A stretch of 64,000 bases of DNA, taken from contig NZ_CP133160.1 in assembly GCF_030913365.1 (NCBI RefSeq), forward strand, positions 3,944,001 through 4,008,000, given 5' to 3'. This stretch comes from Stenotrophomonas sp. 24(2023). GTDB lineage: Bacteria > Pseudomonadota > Gammaproteobacteria > Xanthomonadales > Xanthomonadaceae. The notes under the pieces are model-generated. The model was given only the letters and a program-made list of their open reading frames with translations, was not told where the DNA came from and did not search any database. A program made the position numbers and the translations under genes. The first letter of the stretch is position 1; each line of letters begins with the position of its first letter. Positions 28,476 to 40,461 of the stretch are shown here, in pieces.

Positions 28476-30020
28476 ATGTCACTGGCTCATCCCAGGCGTG
28501 CCCCCCTGCGCCTGAACCGCTTCGTCTTCTTCAGCGCTTCGGTTTCCATCGGCGTGCTCGGCGCCCTCACCGTGTTCTACCCCCAGGCCAGCGAGCACTG
28601 GCTGCACTGGGCGCAGGCGCAGGTATCGGCCGCGTTCGGCTGGTGGTACATGCTGCTGATGGTGGTCTGCCTGGGCTTCGTGCTGTGGCTGGCGTTCTCG
28701 CGCCATGGCCGCATCCGCCTGGGCCATAACGAGGAGGCGCCCGCCTTCGGCTACGTGGCCTGGGTATCGATGCTGTTCTCGGCCGGCATCGGCATCGCGC
28801 TGCTCTACTACGGTGCCTACGAGCCGCTGGACCACTTCCTGGAGCCGCCGGGCCAGCCCGGTGGCACCGTGGCTGCCGGCCGCGAGGCGATGGTGCTGAC
28901 CTTCCTGCACTGGGGCCTGCATGGCTGGGCGCTGTATGCGCTGGTGGGCGTGGCGCTGGGCTATTTCGCCTACCGCCGCGACCTGCCGCTGGCGCTGCGC
29001 TCGGCGCTGCACCCGATCTTCGGCGACCGCATCCATGGCCGCATCGGCGACATGGTCGATGGTTTCGGCATCCTTGCCACGCTCATCTCCATGGTGACCA
29101 ACCTGGGCATCGGCGCGCTGGTGGTGCAGTCCGGGCTGGTCTACCTGTTCCACATTCCCGATACGCCGCAGGTGCTGGTGGTGATCGTGCTGGTGATGAT
29201 GGCCGTGGCCACGGTCGGCGTGGTGGCCGGCGTGGAGAAGGGTATCGCCTGGCTGTCCAACCTCAACGTGCGTCTGCTGTGCGCACTGCTGCTGTTCGTG
29301 CTGCTGACCGGGCCGACCCTGCACCTGCTGGACGGGCTGGTGCAGAACACCGGTGATTACCTGGCCGCGTTCGTGCGCAAGAGCTTCGATGTCTATCTCA
29401 ACGACCCGCAGGGGCGCACCTGGCTGGGGGCGTGGACACTGTTCTACTGGGCGTGGTGGATTGCCTGGGCACCGTTCGTGGGCCTTTTCGTGGCGCGCAT
29501 CTCGCGCGGGCGCACCATCCGCGAGGTCGTGCTGGGCGTGCTGCTGATCCCGCTGGGCTTCACCCTGGCCTGGTTGTCGATCTTCGGCAACACCGCCATC
29601 GACCTGGTGCTCAACCATGGCCAGGCGGTGCTGGGCGAGGTGGCCAAGGCCGATGCGGCGATGACGCTGTTCAAGCTGCTTGAGTACCTGCCTGCCGCAC
29701 CTTACGTGGCCGGTGCTGCGGTGGTGATCGGCTTCGTGCTGTTCCTGACCCCGGTGGACTCGGGCACGCTGATGATCGCCAACCTGTGCACCCGCCGTGT
29801 GGATGAGGGCGTGGCCGATGGCCATGACGCGCCGATCTGGCTGCGTGTGTTCTGGGCGGTGGGCATCACCGTGGCCAGCATCGGCCTGCTGCTGGCCGGC
29901 AACTTCAGCGCGATGCAGACCGCCGTGGTGCTGTGCGGACTGCCGTTCTCAGTGACATTGGCGTTCTACATGGTCGGGCTGGTGAAGGCATTGCGCACCG
30001 ACCCGGACGCGCCGCATTAG
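28476..30020 (+). CDS. betT: BCCT family choline/betaine transporter
   Basis: The 514-residue membrane protein has twelve hydrophobic segments and the BCCT signature in helix 8 (FYWAWWIAWAPFVGLFVARISRGRTIREV), with the glycine-rich GIGIALLYYGAYEP segment near residue 110. It takes up choline, and perhaps betaine, driven by an ion gradient. It lacks the long cytoplasmic C-terminal tail of E. coli BetT, which is involved in osmotic regulation, so regulation may be mainly transcriptional through BetI. It is divergent from betI-betB-betA across the palindromic operator. Substrate is inferred from context. Confidence 0.9.
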   Translation: MSLAHPRRAPLRLNRFVFFSASVSIGVLGALTVFYPQASEHWLHWAQAQVSAAFGWWYMLLMVVCLGFVLWLAFSRHGRIRLGHNEEAPAFGYVAWVSMLFSAGIGIALLYYGAYEPLDHFLEPPGQPGGTVAAGREAMVLTFLHWGLHGWALYALVGVALGYFAYRRDLPLALRSALHPIFGDRIHGRIGDMVDGFGILATLISMVTNLGIGALVVQSGLVYLFHIPDTPQVLVVIVLVMMAVATVGVVAGVEKGIAWLSNLNVRLLCALLLFVLLTGPTLHLLDGLVQNTGDYLAAFVRKSFDVYLNDPQGRTWLGAWTLFYWAWWIAWAPFVGLFVARISRGRTIREVVLGVLLIPLGFTLAWLSIFGNTAIDLVLNHGQAVLGEVAKADAAMTLFKLLEYLPAAPYVAGAAVVIGFVLFLTPVDSGTLMIANLCTRRVDEGVADGHDAPIWLRVFWAVGITVASIGLLLAGNFSAMQTAVVLCGLPFSVTLAFYMVGLVKALRTDPDAPH

Positions 30021-30097
30021 ATCGGGTCCCGCCGCGGTGTTGGTGAAAGGGAGGTCGGCTCCCGGGTGGCGCCAGGCCAGGCCTGGCGGCTGTTCCG

Positions 30098-30652
30098 TCA
30101 GCGGGCCTGCAACGCCTGCAGGACGCTGGCGGTATCGGTGACTTCACCCACCCGCGGGAAGATCACCTGCACGCTGTTGGCATGGGCCTGCGCGATGCGG
30201 TCGGTCATGGCGTCTTCCACCAGCACCACGTTGTAGCCCAGTTCGTGCGCGTGGCGTGCGGTGGATTCGATGCCGATGCTGGTGGAAATGCCGCACAGCA
30301 CGACCTGGGTGACTCCGGCGGCCTGCAGGAGCGCATGCAGGTCGGTGCCGGTGAAAGCCCCCCAGCGCTGCTTGCTGACCCGATGATCGCTGGGTTGTGC
30401 GTCCAGTTCCGGCACGAGGTCGGACCAGCCCGGCGGTGGCGCGAAGGGTGGGCTGGCATCGGCGCGCCCTGGCGCGATGCCGGTGACGTTGACCAGCACC
30501 ACCGGCAGGGCCTGTGCGCGGAAAGCCTGTGCCAGTGCCGAGGCATGGGCCACGATGTCGGCGGCGGGACGTGCCGTTGGCATGGCGACTACGCCGGCCT
30601 GCAGATCGATGACGATCAGGGCGGTGCGGGGATCAAGCTGTGACAGGGGCAT
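30098..30652 (-). CDS. Isochorismatase-like cysteine hydrolase
   Basis: The 184-residue protein has the fold's catalytic triad: Asp in ALIVIDLQAGVV (about residue 15), Lys/Arg in RVSKQRWGAF near 100, and Cys in VVLCGISTSIGIEST near 130, with the cis-peptide region just before it. Members hydrolyse diverse amides and esters such as nicotinamide or N-carbamoyl compounds; the substrate is unknown. The ATG at 30652 matches the family N-terminus; the longer upstream frame is arginine-rich and implausible. It is convergent with betT and lies after acnA on the same strand. Confidence 0.85.
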   Translation of the reverse strand: MPLSQLDPRTALIVIDLQAGVVAMPTARPAADIVAHASALAQAFRAQALPVVLVNVTGIAPGRADASPPFAPPPGWSDLVPELDAQPSDHRVSKQRWGAFTGTDLHALLQAAGVTQVVLCGISTSIGIESTARHAHELGYNVVLVEDAMTDRIAQAHANSVQVIFPRVGEVTDTASVLQALQAR

Positions 30653-30848
30653 GCGCAGGTGCCGGCGGGATGGGATGCGCAGAGGGTAGTGAGGCAGGTG
30701 GCGTACCGGCAACAGATGCACGTTGCTGCGCTGGCGGCGGTTCAGGCGCTTGCGTCCGCTGAGCCGTTGGGCGGGAGAGGCAACGGCCGGCGATGGGGCA
30801 TGAACCCCCTTGGCAGCGCCAGGCCATGCGTGACGGCGGAGAGGCAGG

Positions 30849-30878
30849 AAGGGCCGGATCCATGAGGATCCGGCCCTT
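30849..30878 (-). terminator. Hairpin after acnA
   Basis: A perfect 13-base stem AAGGGCCGGATCC / GGATCCGGCCCTT with a 4-base loop lies 45 bases past the acnA stop; a short TTCC follows on the minus strand. The remaining gap 30653-30848 shows no gene. Confidence 0.6.
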
Positions 30879-30887
30879 CTGTTGGGT

Positions 30888-30910
30888 GGTCGACCCACCG
30901 TCGACGCTAC
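30888..30910 (-). repeat. GTCGAC-type GTAG palindrome
   Basis: Read on the minus strand it begins GTAGCGTCGAC and closes with GTCGACC, the same design as the repeats at 12309 and 15550. It sits 14 bases beyond the acnA stop. Confidence 0.65.
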
Positions 30911-30923
30911 CCGGGGTGATGCA

Positions 30924-33677
<2,754 letters not shown>

Positions 33678-33922
33678 GCGGGTGACTCCTCTTGCGGATG
33701 GCTTGCAGTGGCCCGCGCGGGCGGGCCTGCTTGCGTTCGTCGCGGGCCAGGGGCCCACCGCGCCAGTATGAACCATTCAGGCGGATGGGCCGCAGCCTGC
33801 GGCATCGGGTCCAGCGTACAGCCGAAGGTGTATGGCGTATGTCATGAATGTGGCGGAACCATTGCGGGACAAGGCCCTCCAGCAGCTGAACGGTGGTGGC
33901 GGGGTGTAGTATGGCCCCCAAA

Positions 33923-33943
33923 GTATGTATAATTTGTGCATAC
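33923..33943 (+). promoter_or_regulatory. Promoter and inverted repeat before vapB
   Basis: A consensus -10 TATAAT (33928-33933) is embedded in an inverted repeat with arms GTATG (33923-33927) and CATAC (33939-33943), in an AT-rich pocket. This is the arrangement expected for autoregulation by the antitoxin. No good -35 is visible. Confidence 0.65.
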
Positions 33944-33959
33944 CTAGGAGGGCCTACCG

Positions 33960-34184
33960 ATGGAAGCCACTGTTGCAGAACGCGGGCAGATCACCCTGCC
34001 CAAGGCGGTGCGCGATGCCCTGGGCCTGACCAAGGGCACCCAGCTGAAGGTCGAGCTCGATGGCAGCCGCATCATCCTGCGCAAGAGCGTGGACGATGCG
34101 ATCTCCCGGGCGCGCGGCAAGTTCGCGCTCGATGGCTTTGATTCGGCCGAGGCCGCCGTACGTGCGGTGCGCGAGGAGGAATAA
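33960..34184 (+). CDS. AbrB/SpoVT-type antitoxin (VapB-like)
   Basis: The 74-residue protein has an N-terminal swapped-hairpin AbrB domain (ATVAERGQITLPKAVRDALGLTKGTQLKVELDGSRIILRK), which binds DNA, and a short C-terminal arm that would grip the toxin. AGGAGGG lies before the ATG. It is followed after three bases by a PIN-domain gene, the standard antitoxin-first order, and an inverted repeat overlapping its -10 is the likely operator. The pair lies between divergent acnA and acnB. Confidence 0.88.
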   Translation: MEATVAERGQITLPKAVRDALGLTKGTQLKVELDGSRIILRKSVDDAISRARGKFALDGFDSAEAAVRAVREEE

Positions 34185-34187
34185 GCC

Positions 34188-34589
34188 GTGATGATCGCCG
34201 TTGATTCCCCGGTCCTGATCGAACTGCTCAGCAACGGCCCGCAGGCCGATGCGGTGGAGGCCTGCCTGCGGCAGAGCCTGGTCGGTGGCCGCGTGGTGGT
34301 CTGCGGCGCCACCCTGGCCGAGATCTGCGCTTCGCTGCGTGGCGGGGCCGAGGTGCTGGAAGCACTGGAAGAGATGGGCGTGCATTTCAACGCGCTGGAG
34401 GCCAAGTCGGCCCTGCGCGCGGGCGAGATGCACCGCCGCCACCGGCAGCGCGGCGCCGGCCGCCGCAGCCTGGACGACTTCATGGTGGGGGCGCACGCAC
34501 TGCTGCAGTGCGATGGCCTGATCACCTGGAACGACACGTTTTACCGCGACTACTTCAAGGGCCTGAAGCTGATCGTGCCGCAAGCCTGA
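34188..34589 (+). CDS. PIN-domain ribonuclease toxin (VapC-like)
   Basis: The 133-residue product has the acidic PIN residues in order: Asp in MIAVDSPVLIELL (about 6), Glu in GATLAEICASL (about 45), and the Asp pair in RRSLDDFMVGAHA (about 97), followed by ITWNDTFYRDYF. These coordinate Mg for RNA cleavage. The start may be GTG 34188 or ATG 34191; GAGGAGGA at the end of the antitoxin gene serves both. RNA target is unknown. Only 42 bases separate it from acnB and I see no terminator between. Confidence 0.88.
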   Translation: MMIAVDSPVLIELLSNGPQADAVEACLRQSLVGGRVVVCGATLAEICASLRGGAEVLEALEEMGVHFNALEAKSALRAGEMHRRHRQRGAGRRSLDDFMVGAHALLQCDGLITWNDTFYRDYFKGLKLIVPQA

Positions 34590-34631
34590 GCCCAATCCAC
34601 CTTTTTTGACCTGCATTACCCGGGAGTTGTC

Positions 34632-37223
34632 ATGTTGGAAGCCTACCGCCACCACGTCGCCGAGCGCGCTGCGCTCGGCATCCCGCCGCTGCCGCTGAGC
34701 GCGCAGCAGACGGCCGATGTCATCGAGCTGCTGAAGAACCCGCCGGCCGGCGAGGCCGAGTTCCTGCTCGACCTGCTGACCCACCGCGTCCCGGCCGGCG
34801 TCGATGACGCTGCCAAGGTCAAGGCCTCGTACCTGGCCGCGATCGCCCTGGGCAGCGAACAGAACCCGCTGATCAGCCGCGAGCGCGCCACCGAACTGCT
34901 GGGCACCATGCTTGGTGGTTACAACGTCGCCCCGCTGGTGCAGCTGCTGGACGACGCCAGCGTCGGCACCATCGCCGCCAACGGCCTGAAGAAGACCCTG
35001 CTGGTCTTCGATGCCTTCCACGACGTGCAGGAAAAGGCCAAGGCCGGCAACGCCAACGCCCAGGCCGTGCTGCAGAGCTGGGCCGATGCCGAGTGGTTCA
35101 CCAGCAACCCGGAAGTGCCGCAGAGCCTGACCATCACCGTGTTCAAGGTGCCGGGCGAGACCAACACCGACGACCTGTCGCCGGCCCCGGATGCGACCAC
35201 CCGCCCGGACATTCCGATGCACGCCCTGGCGATGCTGAAGAACAAGCGTGACGACGCCCCGTTCACCCCGGAAGAAGACGGCAAGCGCGGCCCGATCCAG
35301 CAGATCCTCGACCTGAAGGACAAGGGCCATCTGGTGGCCTACGTGGGCGATGTGGTCGGTACCGGTTCCTCGCGCAAGTCGGCGACCAACAGCGTGCTGT
35401 GGTGGACCGGCGATGACATCCCGTTCATCCCGAACAAGCGCGCCGGTGGCGTCTGCCTGGGTTCGAAGATCGCCCCGATCTTCTACAACACCATGGAAGA
35501 TGCCGGTGCGCTGCCGATCGAGCTGGACGTGTCGAAGATGGAGCACGGCGATGTGGTCGAGCTGCGTCCGTACGACGGCAAGGCGCTGAAGAACGGTGAA
35601 GTGATCGCCGAGTTCCAGGTCAAGTCCGACGTGCTGTTCGACGAAGTGCGCGCCGGTGGCCGCATTCCGCTGATCATCGGCCGTGGCCTGACCGGCAAGG
35701 CGCGTGAAGCGCTGGGCCTGGCCCCGACCGACCTGTTCCGCCTGCCGGTGCAGCCGGTCGACACCGGCAAGGGTTTCTCGCTCGCCCAGAAGATGGTCGG
35801 CCGCGCCTGTGGCCTGCCGGAAGGCCAGGGCATGCGCCCGGGCACCTACTGCGAACCGAAGATGACCTCGGTGGGCTCGCAGGACACCACCGGCCCGATG
35901 ACCCGCGACGAGCTGAAGGACTTGGCCTGCCTGGGCTTCTCGGCCGACCTGGTGATGCAGTCGTTCTGCCACACCGCCGCCTACCCGAAGCCGGTGGACG
36001 TCAAGACCCACCACACCCTGCCGGAGTTCATCTCCACCCGCGGCGGCATTTCGCTGCGCCCGGGCGACGGCGTGATCCACAGCTGGCTCAACCGCATGCT
36101 GCTGCCGGACACCGTCGGTACCGGTGGTGACTCGCACACCCGTTTCCCGGTGGGCATTTCGTTCCCGGCCGGCTCGGGCCTGGTCGCCTTCGCCGCCGCC
36201 ACCGGCGTGATGCCGCTGGACATGCCGGAATCGGTGCTGGTGCGCTTCAAGGGCCAGATGCAGCCGGGCGTGACCCTGCGTGACCTGGTCAACGCGATTC
36301 CGCTGTACGCGATCAAGTCGGGCCTGCTGACCGTGGCCAAGGCTGGCAAGAAGAACATCTTCTCCGGCCGCATCCTGGAAATCGAAGGCCTGCCGGAACT
36401 GAAGGTCGAGCAGGCGTTCGAACTGTCCGACGCCTCGGCCGAGCGTTCGGCGGCCGGTTGCTCGGTGCGCCTGAACAAGGAGCCGATCATCGAGTACCTC
36501 AACAGCAACATCACGCTGCTGAAGTGGATGATCGCCGAGGGGTACCAGGATCCGCGCTCGCTGCAGCGCCGTATCGAGAAGATGGAAGCCTGGCTGGCCA
36601 ACCCGGAGCTGCTGGAGCCGGATGCCGACGCCGAGTACGCCGCCGTCATCGAGATCGACCTGGCCGACATCCACGAGCCGATCGTGGCCTGCCCGAACGA
36701 CCCGGACGACGTGAAGACCCTGTCCGAAGTCGCTGGCGCCAAGATCGACGAAGTGTTCATCGGTTCGTGCATGACCAACATCGGTCACTTCCGTGCGGCC
36801 GCCAAGCTGCTGGAAGGCAAGCGTGACCTGCCGACCCGCCTGTGGGTGGCCCCGCCGACCAAGATGGACGCCTCGGAGCTGACCAAGGAAGGCGTGTACG
36901 GCACCTTCGGCGCCACCGGCGCGCGCATGGAAATGCCGGGCTGCTCGCTGTGCATGGGCAACCAGGCGCAGATCCGTGAAGGCTCCACCGCGATGTCGAC
37001 CTCGACCCGCAACTTCCCGAACCGCCTGGGCCGCAACACCAACGTGTACCTGGGTTCGGCGGAACTGGCGGCGATCTGCTCGCGCCTGGGCCGCATCCCG
37101 ACCAAGGATGAGTACATGGCGGACATCGGCGTGATCAACGCCAATGGTGCGCAGATCTACCGCTACATGAACTTCGACCAGATCGAGGAATACCAGGACG
37201 TGGCCAAGACGGTCGCTGCCTGA
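34632..37223 (+). CDS. acnB: Aconitate hydratase B
   Basis: AcnB is the main TCA-cycle aconitase in many proteobacteria and can bind RNA when it loses its [4Fe-4S] cluster. The 863-residue product has the family-specific N-terminal HEAT-like domain (residues 1-160), then the swivel domain ([17 protein letters not shown]), then the catalytic part with [19 protein letters not shown] and the cluster cysteines in [12 protein letters not shown] and CSLCMGNQ. This domain order is the mark of AcnB. GGGAG precedes the ATG. It may be cotranscribed with the toxin-antitoxin pair and ends at a strong bidirectional terminator. Confidence 0.97.
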   Translation: MLEAYRHHVAERAALGIPPLPLSAQQTADVIELLKNPPAGEAEFLLDLLTHRVPAGVDDAAKVKASYLAAIALGSEQNPLISRERATELLGTMLGGYNVAPLVQLLDDASVGTIAANGLKKTLLVFDAFHDVQEKAKAGNANAQAVLQSWADAEWFTSNPEVPQSLTITVFKVPGETNTDDLSPAPDATTRPDIPMHALAMLKNKRDDAPFTPEEDGKRGPIQQILDLKDKGHLVAYVGDVVGTGSSRKSATNSVLWWTGDDIPFIPNKRAGGVCLGSKIAPIFYNTMEDAGALPIELDVSKMEHGDVVELRPYDGKALKNGEVIAEFQVKSDVLFDEVRAGGRIPLIIGRGLTGKAREALGLAPTDLFRLPVQPVDTGKGFSLAQKMVGRACGLPEGQGMRPGTYCEPKMTSVGSQDTTGPMTRDELKDLACLGFSADLVMQSFCHTAAYPKPVDVKTHHTLPEFISTRGGISLRPGDGVIHSWLNRMLLPDTVGTGGDSHTRFPVGISFPAGSGLVAFAAATGVMPLDMPESVLVRFKGQMQPGVTLRDLVNAIPLYAIKSGLLTVAKAGKKNIFSGRILEIEGLPELKVEQAFELSDASAERSAAGCSVRLNKEPIIEYLNSNITLLKWMIAEGYQDPRSLQRRIEKMEAWLANPELLEPDADAEYAAVIEIDLADIHEPIVACPNDPDDVKTLSEVAGAKIDEVFIGSCMTNIGHFRAAAKLLEGKRDLPTRLWVAPPTKMDASELTKEGVYGTFGATGARMEMPGCSLCMGNQAQIREGSTAMSTSTRNFPNRLGRNTNVYLGSAELAAICSRLGRIPTKDEYMADIGVINANGAQIYRYMNFDQIEEYQDVAKTVAA

Positions 37224-37248
37224 ACCTGATCGGTTGAGGATGTAACAG

Positions 37249-37277
37249 AAAACCCCCGGTGAGAGCCGGGGGTTTTT
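37249..37277. terminator. Bidirectional intrinsic terminator
   Basis: AACCCCCGG / CCGGGGGTT with a 6-base loop is preceded by an A-run and followed by TTTTT. It serves acnB on plus and the small exported-protein gene on minus. Confidence 0.9.
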
Positions 37278-37291
37278 GTTTGCTGCATCCG

Positions 37292-37663
37292 CTATTGCAC
37301 GCTCCAGTCTGCATTGCCCTGCAACCGAAGGCCGCCGATCAGCACGTTGCCGCGCTTGCCGGAGACTTCCATCTCGAACCAGGGCAGTCCATCGCGGCCC
37401 AGCGGACGCACGTAGGCCTGGCGCTTTGCGCGGTCGAATTCGATGTAGTAGCGGCGATGCGCGTTCGGGTATTGCGGAATCGACGCGCCTTTCCAGTTGA
37501 CGCTGACCGTGCCGGGGTCTTCGCGCCCCACCAGCATCAGCATGAAGGACACATCACCCTGCTTGGCCTCGAAGGAGAACAGATCACCACTGGCGCTGGC
37601 GGGTGCCAGTGGCAGTGACAGCAGTACGGCCGCCACGGCGGCCTTCCATATCCCTGTAATCAT
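37292..37663 (-). CDS. Small exported protein of unknown function
   Basis: The 123-residue product starts MITGIWKAAVAAVLLSLPLAPASASG, a clear signal peptide, leaving a mature periplasmic protein of about 97 residues rich in beta-forming sequence (VSFMLMLVGR, RRYYIEFDRAKRQAYV, WFEMEVSGKRGNVLIGG). I do not recognise the family. The ATG at 37663 is preferred because AAGGA lies about ten bases upstream; another ATG at 37672 overlaps that site. It is convergent with acnB across a shared terminator. Confidence 0.7.
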   Translation of the reverse strand: MITGIWKAAVAAVLLSLPLAPASASGDLFSFEAKQGDVSFMLMLVGREDPGTVSVNWKGASIPQYPNAHRRYYIEFDRAKRQAYVRPLGRDGLPWFEMEVSGKRGNVLIGGLRLQGNADWSVQ

Positions 37664-37835
37664 GCGCCGCATTCCTTGTTCAATGCTGCTATCAAAACAC
37701 ACATGCGGGCAGCGCGTTGAAACGAAGAACCCCCGGTGGAAGCCGGCGGCTTTGCGTGTTGGTCGGTAGCGCCGGGCCCATGCTTGGCGTGCTGTTCGCG
37801 TGATGCGTGATGCGTCGGGCTCGACTCTACAAAGG

Positions 37836-37859
37836 CATCCACGCATGGCGTGGATCTAC
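37836..37859 (-). repeat. Single SMAG-type REP
   Basis: Read on minus, GTAGATCCACGCCATGCGTGG continues to GATG; it is a single copy 38 bases beyond the cheB stop. The rest of 37664-37897 holds no recognisable gene. Confidence 0.85.
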
Positions 37860-37897
37860 TGCTCGCGGGAGCCCTTGCGTCGGGGCGCGCGGCGCGA

Positions 37898-38968
37898 TCA
37901 GCCCCGCGCCAGCGCCAGCAACCGCTCGGCAATGCGCTCCAGCGGCACCTGTTCCTCGGCGGCGCCCAGCTTGAAGGCGGCGCCGGGCATGCCCCAGACC
38001 ACGCTGGTGGCTTCGTCCTGCACCAGCGTCGGCGCGCCGGCCTGGCGCATTTCCAGCAGGCCGCGTGCGCCGTCATCGCCCATGCCGGTCAGGATCGCGC
38101 CGATGGCATTGCCGGCGGCGGCCTGGGCGACCGACCGGAACAGCACGTCAACCGCCGGCTTGTGGCGGTTGACCGGCGGGCCGTCGTCAACGCGGCAGCG
38201 CCAACGGGCGCCGTCGCGGATGATGCGCAGGTGCTTGCCGCCCGGCGGCAGGTAGGCATGGCCGGGCAGTACCGCTTCGCCGTCGCTGGCTTCGCGCACG
38301 GCCATGGCCGAGTGACGGTCCAGGCGTTCGGCGAAGGCGGTGCTGAAGCCGGCCGGCAGGTGCTGGGTCATCACCACCGCCGGGGCGTCGGCCGGCATGC
38401 CTTCCAACACTACGCGCAGGGCTTCGGTGCCACCGGCCGAGGAGCCGATGGCGATCAGGCGGTCGGTGGTGCGGAACTGGGTGGCCGGGCGCGGTGCGGC
38501 CAGCGGTGCGGCATCCAGGGTGATGCGCGGGGCGGGCACCCGGGTCAGCGTGCGTACGCGCGAGCGTGCGGCCATCTTGACCTTGCCGATGATCTCCTCG
38601 GCGTAGCCCTGCAGCCCGCGGGCGACATCGAGCTTGGGCTTGGAAATGAAATCCACCGCGCCCAGGGCCAGCGCCTGCAGGGTGGTGTCGGCGCCGCGCT
38701 CGGTCAGCGAGGAGATCATCACCACCGGCAGCGGATGCAGGCGCATCAGGTTTTCCAGGAACGCCAGGCCGTCCATGCGCGGCATTTCCACGTCCAGCGT
38801 GATCACGTCCGGGGCCAGCCGCTTGATCTTCTCGCGGGCCAGCAGCGGGTCGGCGGCGGTGCCGACGACCTCGATGCCGGGATCGCTGCCGAGGATTTCG
38901 GTCAGCATCTGCCGGACCACCGCTGAATCGTCCACGATCAGCACGCGGCAGGGAGGGGACAGGGTCAT
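37898..38968 (-). CDS. cheB: CheB, receptor methylesterase / deamidase
   Basis: CheB removes methyl groups from chemoreceptors and deamidates glutamines when phosphorylated by CheA. The 356-residue protein has a receiver domain with D59 ([13 protein letters not shown]) and a C-terminal esterase domain with the triad in [10 protein letters not shown] (Ser), TQHLPAGFS (His) and GMGDDGARG (Asp). Its start overlaps the cheD stop by ATGA, and cheD overlaps cheR likewise, so the three are translationally coupled. In Pseudomonas cheB sits between cheA and motC; here it has moved to this separate cheR-cheD-cheB unit. Confidence 0.96.
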   Translation of the reverse strand: MTLSPPCRVLIVDDSAVVRQMLTEILGSDPGIEVVGTAADPLLAREKIKRLAPDVITLDVEMPRMDGLAFLENLMRLHPLPVVMISSLTERGADTTLQALALGAVDFISKPKLDVARGLQGYAEEIIGKVKMAARSRVRTLTRVPAPRITLDAAPLAAPRPATQFRTTDRLIAIGSSAGGTEALRVVLEGMPADAPAVVMTQHLPAGFSTAFAERLDRHSAMAVREASDGEAVLPGHAYLPPGGKHLRIIRDGARWRCRVDDGPPVNRHKPAVDVLFRSVAQAAAGNAIGAILTGMGDDGARGLLEMRQAGAPTLVQDEATSVVWGMPGAAFKLGAAEEQVPLERIAERLLALARG

Positions 38969-39561
38969 TCGAACAGCTCCACGCCACCGGTGACCGGGGC
39001 CTTGGACAGGCGGGCACGCACGGCCGATTCGGTGGCCGCCACCTCGGCTTCGTGGGCGTGCGGCAGGCGCTGCACCACCACCCGGCCGGTATCGGCGAAG
39101 AACCAGATCTTGCGCGGGTGGATGCCGCACAGGTCCTCGGCGATGATCGGGATGTGCTCGGCCTGCAGGTACTGGCGCACGAACTCGGCGTTGCGCGTGC
39201 CCACCGGGTTGCTGGTGAAGCCCTTGAGCACGTTGGCCCCGCCGAATACCTTCGCTTCCAGACGCTTGCGGTGCGCCCCGCGCTTGAGCAGGTCGTTGAT
39301 GAGCAGCTCCATCGCGTAGCTGCCGTAACGTGCCGGTGCACCATCGCCGACATTGCCTTCGGGCAGCAGGAAATGGTTCATGCCGCCGATCTTGAGGACC
39401 GGGTCGCGGATGCAGGCGGCCACGCACGAGCCCAGGGTGGTGGTCAGTGCGGTGGTGTCATCGACCACCAGGTACTGGGTGGGCAGCAGCTTGGCGGCCA
39501 CCGTCTGGAAGCGCGAATCGTGATAGCGCATCACGTCGTCGGCGCGCATCGTGGCGTTCAT
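38965..39561 (-). CDS. cheD: CheD, receptor glutamine deamidase
   Basis: CheD deamidates receptor glutamines and in some bacteria is controlled by CheC or CheY. The 198-residue protein shows the catalytic Cys in [14 protein letters not shown] (about residue 46), the His in [11 protein letters not shown], and the family's KVFGGANVL and GRVVVQRLP segments. Its N-terminal 25 residues are longer than in many homologues. It overlaps cheR and cheB by ATGA at both ends. No cheC is seen in the window. Confidence 0.94.
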   Translation of the reverse strand: MNATMRADDVMRYHDSRFQTVAAKLLPTQYLVVDDTTALTTTLGSCVAACIRDPVLKIGGMNHFLLPEGNVGDGAPARYGSYAMELLINDLLKRGAHRKRLEAKVFGGANVLKGFTSNPVGTRNAEFVRQYLQAEHIPIIAEDLCGIHPRKIWFFADTGRVVVQRLPHAHEAEVAATESAVRARLSKAPVTGGVELFE

Positions 39562-40421
39562 GCGCGGGCTCCGGTGGCACGGCGGTACAGGGTGCGGCCA
39601 CAGGGCTGGATCAGGTCGGCGGCGTGCAGGTAGTTTTCCGAATGGCCGGTGTAGAGCAGGCCATCGTCGGCCAGGTGCTGTACCAGACGGCCGAGGATGG
39701 CGCGCTGGGTGGGCTTGTCGAAGTAGATCATCACGTTGCGGCAGAACAGGGCATCGAAGGGCCCGCCAACGTCGTAGCGCGGGGCCAGCAGGTTCAGCGG
39801 GCGGAAATCGATCAGCTCGCGCAGGGCGGGCAGCACCCGGCATTGGCCTTCGTTGGGGCCGCTGCCGCGCTGGAAATAGCGGCGGCGCAGATCGGGATCG
39901 AGGTTGGCCACGCGGTCGATGGCATACACGCCCCGGCCAGCGGTGGCCAGCACCTGGGTATCCACGTCAGTGGCGACGATGCGTACCGGCGGCTTCAGCG
40001 TGCCGAAGGCTTCACAGGCGGTGATGGCCATGGAATAGGGCTCTTCGCCGGTGGAGGCCGCGCACGACCACAGCAGCAGCGGGCCACGGCCCTGGCGGCG
40101 CTGCAGTTCCTCGCGCAGCTTGTCGAAGTGGTGCGGTTCGCGGAAGAACGAGGTGAGGTTGGTGGTCAGGGCATTGGTGAATGCCTGCCATTCCTCGCCG
40201 TCTTCCTGTTCCAGGTGGTCCAGGTACTGCTGGAAGGTGCGCAGGCCCAGCGCACGCAGGCGGCGCGACAGGCGGCCATAGACCATGTCGCGCTTGGCCG
40301 GTGCCAGGGCGATGCCGGCACGCTGGTAGATGAGGTCACAGACACGACGGAAATCGCGGTCGGCGAACTCGAATTCCCGGGAACCGGTGGCGTTGGGGGG
40401 AGTGCTCTGCACGGTGCGCAT
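39558..40421 (-). CDS. cheR: CheR, receptor methyltransferase
   Basis: CheR methylates glutamates of chemoreceptors with S-adenosylmethionine. The 287-residue product has the N-terminal helical domain ([17 protein letters not shown]), the [18 protein letters not shown] segment, and the SAM-binding core [15 protein letters not shown] near residue 128 and [14 protein letters not shown] near 225. Its beta-subdomain is expected to bind the C-terminal pentapeptide of receptors, and all three receptors in the window have such a tail. It follows a receptor gene by 40 bases that contain a hairpin. Confidence 0.96.
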   Translation of the reverse strand: MRTVQSTPPNATGSREFEFADRDFRRVCDLIYQRAGIALAPAKRDMVYGRLSRRLRALGLRTFQQYLDHLEQEDGEEWQAFTNALTTNLTSFFREPHHFDKLREELQRRQGRGPLLLWSCAASTGEEPYSMAITACEAFGTLKPPVRIVATDVDTQVLATAGRGVYAIDRVANLDPDLRRRYFQRGSGPNEGQCRVLPALRELIDFRPLNLLAPRYDVGGPFDALFCRNVMIYFDKPTQRAILGRLVQHLADDGLLYTGHSENYLHAADLIQPCGRTLYRRATGARA

Positions 40422-40431
40422 CCATCAAGGG

Positions 40432-40454
40432 GCGCGACGGTAGGACCGTCGCGC
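40432..40454 (-). terminator. Hairpin between receptor gene and cheR
   Basis: A 10-base stem GCGCGACGGT / ACCGTCGCGC with a 3-base loop and no U-tract. It may attenuate or protect rather than fully terminate. Confidence 0.4.
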
Positions 40455-40461
40455 GGGAAGG

